Source: Zelonia costaricensis (lineage: Eukaryota > Euglenozoa > Kinetoplastea > Trypanosomatida > Trypanosomatidae). From it: a stretch of DNA of 33,347 nt. Both the position numbers and the translations under genes were made by a program. Location of the stretch: assembly GCA_030849075.1 (NCBI GenBank), contig JASAOO010003262.1:1-33347 (forward strand), read 5' to 3'. Positions 31,701-33,347 of this stretch are shown in pieces. The notes under the pieces are model-generated. The model saw only the letters and a program-made list of their open reading frames with translations. It was not told the DNA's origin and searched no databases. The first letter of the stretch is position 1; each line of letters begins with the position of its first letter.

Positions 31701-31911
31701 TGGCCTGCGGTGGCTTCGCTGCGGCCGCGTTGCCCGGCGCTCGGGCTCCGCCGGTGGGTCGGCTTCCCGTTCGCATCGTCGCTGGCGTCGCACCCATCGG
31801 CGACGCGCTGCCGTTGCCGGGGCGCCCCGAATTGGGCTTCGTCGCGGGCGAGGCGGCCGGGGCCTTTGACGTGCCCTGCGGCGTCGCCGACTTCACATGC
31901 GCAGGTGGCAT
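25741..31911 (-). CDS. Giant 2056-aa protein: GSMYG-rich N-terminus plus four degenerate kinesin-head-like modules
   Basis: It starts at the first ATG of the frame (MPPAHVKSATPQGT). Residues 1-118 are Pro/Ala/Gly-rich. Residues 119-131 are GYGYGYGYGYGGG. About 132-328 are Gly/Met/Tyr/Ser-rich with many GSMYG/GSTYG units. Residues 338-363 (LSVPNFSYCFGSN...) are complex and may be a small docking segment. About 364-480 are charged linker. Four modules follow: 481-815, 889-1227, 1286-1620 and 1723-2056, joined by Ala/Pro/Thr linkers with a recurring ATPA-x-QKP motif. Each follows kinesin-head motif order (for example AMDEVV, GHNTAILV, SPLYG, FIASVFIAVSG, FRYALEGPT in the first) without the P-loop Lys, switch I or switch II, and ends in a GS[VIM]-x-x-F-x-x-[YF]T helical tail. 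Predicted: non-motor scaffold, possibly cytoskeletal (inference). It is paralogous to the protein at 1295-8146. The frame is intact, and no signal peptide or membrane span is seen. Confidence 0.94.
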   Translation of the reverse strand: MPPAHVKSATPQGTSKAPAASPATKPNSGRPGNGSASPMGATPATMRTGSRPTGGARAPGNAAAAKPPQATPAGAWGAGAPNGAAMTPGQPRPAAAAAAPPPAGNGLGQRTGSIRGGVPGYGYGYGYGYGGGSLQPNGGSMYGTGAGSYMQGPGGPAGGLNGNGSMYAMQDAVGTMHGAGYGSMYGMGGATGPTYMMTAPMGSMYVMGGPMGGPMGGSTYGMGSTYGLGSTYGMGSMYGMGGMPMGSMGGAGGGYGMSGYGGGFESKLYGGSMFGSTGSFYGGGGSLYANENGGQGASSRNGFGSMYGPGGGGGSMFGGFGSMYYVGGPHTSLGVVRKLSVPNFSYCFGSNLDSVPYNPSFRDDASAAPPRGGSAWENTFRTSTSMKASEHEASAGKSDDGTKVHPRGATGVDKDGTTVPDKEAKADTTDAKARDGTGKPESIMKKHPSITEAPKSPTAARQQRAGDGAAGAAPPLSTDFKVHNVVIIEQADASGGAITKKGDACVVNGKSYAMDEVVEYKLDKKDAKVESRHLRDLVEHVLVGHNTAILVSAESKAAVAAKAAVESTVARLLEEMLKPARNSFAALSLTAYSLPTATTVCDLLVDDAKPKALRMGNSPLYGPTAMDLTSQEIPTSADFAKSFEAAMQRGDKEAMRVFMLVVRQVRRAAGDAKEEVFIASVFIAVSGSGAKAFHDIVDKNPAAPGDVFRYALEGPTVCTHVVAVNKDSSDAKLLQDAEKIGAVQNTAARSGNMRRFIDFTETQLTAMRKRCDECSGAEKVPLESRLKRLSVVLEDAKTLLDDPKNVVPHVYTADASDSRAVAEVSPAEQKSRAVPEAAAAAGPAVSATPATKAKAAANDAASPTGGAAAPAALSATPAATPADQKPRGTNVATLVIAEATETRAYSIAGTTVTAGGRPFAVDEVIARDAAKSTALETKTTARVLSAFLKGYNGAVIAADSVALAANGMESPAMGFVYTAVASALANPGCKGVRVSIALVHQPGKACDLTTTGAKAEMQPLEVSSSPLFGPIVHNATLHRVRAQEDLQKLVDRAREQVKGHWSAANSAVHVTVVHCFAHGDDVLVSSLLVSFAAATCTVYDEVLEQQQQPGHGMRDLFRYAFGGAATSAFVVSLGSADQVAEAAASLKRQHSASSVRNRSPRQGSIKNFIAYTKASLEKRRERLATLPADAPDRAAMAKVMAPMERMLGDHERVMADPANNFPRAYAADTTANKEAAGDDAKAASAAHEKPSLEAANKSSSPKGEPAAADAAPAARPDDSASSAFTEPRVVAFVARDVAEGEKQLSLGNKDYTVDEVVKRVKTSTSTSTGPCVHVAELESRFAGVHNCSLISASSSAEGQSVEEPVWMYFQQCLNNALAGGKPGEEMRLDLNFAVVAADELLVDLLSDERHQAPRPLEIASSPVYGPRIQNARSVAAQNADELGRWMDKVHANVAAHLASIRNGEAMMIGTALLRRRTSDGDVLVASLTGTLTGASVKAYKEALEKAPVTRRTLLSSAYGGPSATVTLLNIGAEDETAQDMVTTAVAISKRQRNLVSRSGSVQAFVKYTESALKREQTRAASATDESRERHQQKVSRLQPVVDDHRKLLSDFTVPIPAYPVTRVNSSRSPPAGRAVSGAAQPHAANGSTPAAAAAATAASSSATPAATPGVSRRTPQAATATPAEAGTTTTPTPRQHMDAKATTTPTPGATPAGQKPAPAKNPIQSVVVVTPCRSTPSSTAAVVPVVHADGTHVMAVISGAERSVECDEVVSRLDQSAAVRSEKLALVPQQFVSGFNAALLCCDMAGSSAGPSACSKVAATVLEMRPANSELYMSMAVVRQGECRDLLVEGGSADSYAPMKVSNSPIFGPSVHNATMEPLRDAARFDEAFRAGNAAAAKEDAVLVVSLVLKTVEKNDVVVSSLLMSLSTRPDVYAAVVDVAPKDERRLYQYAVHGSCYTVGVLGLPDKVNEEDLAECLTVYTKMRTIENRPMRNGSVKRFMMYSMNAVADVRGRAKQAADDHERKVYEQRAVSLERMVTDARALIESPEGRVPSTYA
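25744..26745 (-). other. Protein module 4 of the 2056-aa gene (about residues 1723-2056)
   Basis: Strand QSVVVVTPCR, then VECDEVVSRLD, GFNAALLCCDMAGSSAG (from about 1793) at the P-loop position, CRDLLVEGG (compare the kinesin vRDLL), SPIFGPSVHNATM (near 1863), VVVSSLLMSLS, YQYAVHGSCYTVGVLGLP (near 1947), and the tail RNGSVKRFMMYS ... LERMVTDARALIESP ... PSTYA ending the protein. The Lys-Thr/Ser and DLAGSE residues are absent. Confidence 0.55.
27052..28056 (-). other. Protein module 3 of the 2056-aa gene (about residues 1286-1620)
   Basis: EPRVVAFVARD, DYTVDEVVKRV, GVHNCSLISASSS (near 1341), LLVDLLSDE, SPVYGPRIQNA (near 1420), VLVASLTGTLTG, LLSSAYGGPSATVTLLNIG (near 1512), and the tail RSGSVQAFVKYT ... 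LQPVVDDHRKLLSD ... IPAYP. The nucleotide-binding consensus is missing. Confidence 0.55.
28231..29247 (-). other. Protein module 2 of the 2056-aa gene (about residues 889-1227)
   Basis: NVATLVIAE, PFAVDEVIARD, FLKGYNGAVIAADSVAL (Gly at 950; compare the kinesin GYNGTIFAYGQT), CDLTTTGAKAEMQPL, SPLFGPIVHNATL (near 1024), VLVSSLLVSFA, DLFRYAFGGAATSAFVVSLG (near 1113), and the tail RQGSIKNFIAYT ... MERMLGDHERVMADP ... FPRAYA. It best matches module B of the 2283-aa protein. Confidence 0.6.
29467..30471 (-). other. Protein module 1 of the 2056-aa gene (about residues 481-815)
   Basis: KVHNVVIIEQ, SYAMDEVVEYKLD, LVGHNTAILVSAESKAA (Gly at 544), VCDLLVDD, SPLYGPTAMDL (near 618), VFIASVFIAVSG, DVFRYALEGPTVCTHVVAVN (near 705), and the tail RSGNMRRFIDFT ... 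VLEDAKTLLDDP ... PHVYTA. The order and spacing follow a kinesin head, but the catalytic residues are gone. Confidence 0.55.
30930..31520 (-). repeat. Coding low-complexity region with GSMYG/GSTYG units
   Basis: This stretch encodes residues about 132-327 of the 2056-aa protein. The densest tandem part (about 31190-31265) alternates STYG/SMYG with MG or LG spacers. The units are irregular elsewhere. Expansion or contraction between strains is likely because the repeats are in frame. Confidence 0.85.
31525..31557 (-). repeat. In-frame (TAC GGC)-type repeat encoding GYGYGYGYGYG
   Basis: Five Tyr-Gly pairs are encoded by an almost perfect six-base repeat, at residues about 119-129 of the 2056-aa protein. 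Confidence 0.9.
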
Positions 31912-31979
31912 GGTTCCACTCGTCTCTCACGACCTGGGAGTGTCTGTGGGTATGTGAGCCCACGTTCCTGCGTCTGCGT

Positions 31980-31999
31980 CACACACACACACACACACA
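31980..31999. repeat. (CA)10 microsatellite in the probable 5' leader of the 2056-aa gene
   Basis: Ten perfect CA units on the plus strand, so TG in the transcript, about 70-88 bases before the start codon. They lie inside the leader if the acceptor at 32114 is used. Confidence 0.9.
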
Positions 32000-32113
32000 G
32001 GCCGTTCGTGCGGATGCCCGGGGATCTGATCCACGTGTCCTGCCGTGAGCGTCCAGCGTCGTTGAGGCGAGCCTGTGCCTCGTCTCGCGTGGAACTGCGT
32101 CTGAGGGTGTCTA

Positions 32114-32115
32114 CT
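32114..32115 (-). promoter_or_regulatory. Candidate spliced-leader acceptor AG for the 2056-aa gene
   Basis: On the minus strand a C-rich tract (about 32139-32166) is followed by the first AG, in the context TTTGCCCAG. The leader would be about 200 bases and contains no upstream ATG, so scanning would reach the assigned start. Nearer AGs exist (for example near 31972), but no comparable tract precedes them. Confidence 0.35.
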
Positions 32116-32798
32116 GGGCAAACAGGAGCGTGCACGGATGCGAAGGGGGGGGAGCGGGGCGGGGGTGGCTAAGCGGGGTGCACACGTTGGCTGGCGGCAC
32201 GTGAGGGTGCTGCTCGATTTGCGTCTTGGTGAAAGGTGGGGTGGGGGGGAAGTGCGGAAGATGGCGGGGGTGCGTGGCGTGGACGCAGGGGAGAAGCGAA
32301 ACCGACAAAGAAAACGATGAAGGCGCTCAGCCAGTCACGCAGGCGCAGTCGCACTTTTGCGCACACACGCCGCCGCGCTGACGAGCAATGAGAAGGCGGG
32401 AGGGAAGGGGGGGGGGGAAATTGCCTGAGAGACGCAGGACCGCTGAAGCGTGCAATGCTGCTGGGCGGGGGGAGAGAGGGGCGTAGTACCAGAGTTGGGG
32501 GGATGGGCAGGGAGGGGCTGATGCCAGGAGTTCCGAAACGGGAATGGGCTACGAGCCGTGCGCTGAATGCTGTCCGGACAGAGAAGAGAAGCGACGAGGC
32601 ACGCTGCGGACGAGGGAGTGTGTCGTACAGAGGGCGACGTGAGGAAGAGCAAAGGGGAAAAGAGGGGCGGGCGAGAGAGTTAGAGAGAGAGGGTGGAAAC
32701 GAGAAGACGAAAGCGCAGTTGACCTAGCCTGAGTGGACGAGATCAACGCTGCCGCTGTTGCTGTTAAACAAGTGAATTGCGCGTGGGCATGTGTGTTT

Positions 32799-32814
32799 GT
32801 GTGTGTGTGTGTGT
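32799..32814. repeat. GT microsatellite
   Basis: About eight GT units on the plus strand, in the upstream region of the 2056-aa gene. Confidence 0.85.
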
Positions 32815-33347
32815 AGATGTACGCAGTTTGGTGTGGGCGGATAGGCGTGTGTGCGAACAGCAGACAAGCGAATCGCAAGAATAAGGCGCAACAGCACAGT
32901 GTTAAGAGGGTGTGCAAAGGAGGGTGAGCAGTAGGGAGGGGCGGAGGGGGGGGAGCCGCACATTGCAGCCTTGGCTACGCGTGCGCCATGCACGCCCTTT
33001 CTTTGTTTCTTTACGAGACAGAGGCCAGCCGTCGAGGAGAGCTGCCCGTATTCGCGGACGCCGCTCGCGCTGCATCGACCGCGGCGCGCACACACACCAA
33101 CGCGAGGCGGGTTAGGGCGACATCGAGGGAGTGCGAGGTGTCGCACGACGCTGGGAAAGCGCCTCGACGTGTCATGAAGCACGACCCGACTCTCCGGCAC
33201 TGGAGGCGGCTACTGGACGCCTCGCACGATGCTCCCGTTTTCATGGTGGATATGCACATCCGCTTCTCGCCGGCCTCGCACCTTTGGGGGGGAGGGGGGG
33301 AAGGGGGGGAAGGGGGTAGGTGTGCGCTCTGTCTCGGCCTACAGCGA

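Larger units (their letters stand above)
31912..33347. other. Upstream region of the 2056-aa gene; no gene seen
   Basis: About 1.4 kb without a coding frame of convincing bias on either strand. It contains a (CA)10 run, a GT run near 32799, purine-rich (minus-strand pyrimidine-rich) blocks at about 32139-32166, 32225-32300 and 32640-32710, and a long G-rich run near the right end (about 33285-33316). The next upstream gene of the cluster lies beyond the window. Confidence 0.7.

Noticed and set aside
25741..31911. Active kinesin motor annotation for the module proteins
   Set aside because: No module retains GKT/GKS, SSRSH or DLAGSE, so calling them kinesins would overstate the evidence.

Overview
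The window looks like nuclear DNA from a trypanosomatid of the Leishmania type. The supported genes are very long, intronless and GC3-rich. The three complete ones lie on one strand (minus). They are separated by long non-coding stretches full of CA/GT microsatellites, poly-G/poly-C runs and tracts that are pyrimidine-rich on the coding strand, as expected for trans-splicing and polyadenylation of polycistronic transcripts. No bacterial signals (Shine-Dalgarno sites, operon spacing, CRISPR), tRNA or rRNA genes were seen.

Layout, left to right. 1-129: probable C-terminal end of a plus-strand gene. 130-1294: a gene-free interval where it would meet the minus-strand cluster head-on (a candidate convergent strand-switch region). 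1295-8146 (-): a 2283-aa protein. 8147-18207: about 10 kb without a supportable gene. 18208-19212 (-): a 334-aa Tyr/Gln/Gly-rich, low-complexity protein. 19213-25740: about 6.5 kb without a supportable gene. 25741-31911 (-): a 2056-aa protein with a Gly-Ser-Met-Tyr-Gly-rich N-terminal third. 31912-33347: its upstream region.

The main finding is that the two giant proteins appear to be related, and each appears to carry four tandem modules of about 330-390 residues. The order of short motifs in each module follows that of a kinesin motor head: a D/E-E-V segment, a G-x-N-like segment where the P-loop lies, an SP-x-[FY]-G segment, a buried strand ending SS-[LVF], and a Y-A-x-x-G-like segment matching the 'DSLGGN' region. 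The nucleotide-binding residues are missing: no GKT/GKS, no SSRSH, no DLAGSE. A conserved helical tail usually follows (GSV-x-x-F-x-x-YT ... DP ... P-x-Y). I infer eight catalytically dead kinesin-head-like modules in two paralogues that flank a small MYG-motif protein. This could be a structural, perhaps cytoskeletal or flagellar, system. Function, location and novelty are inference; the domain assignment was made by eye without profile or structure searches.
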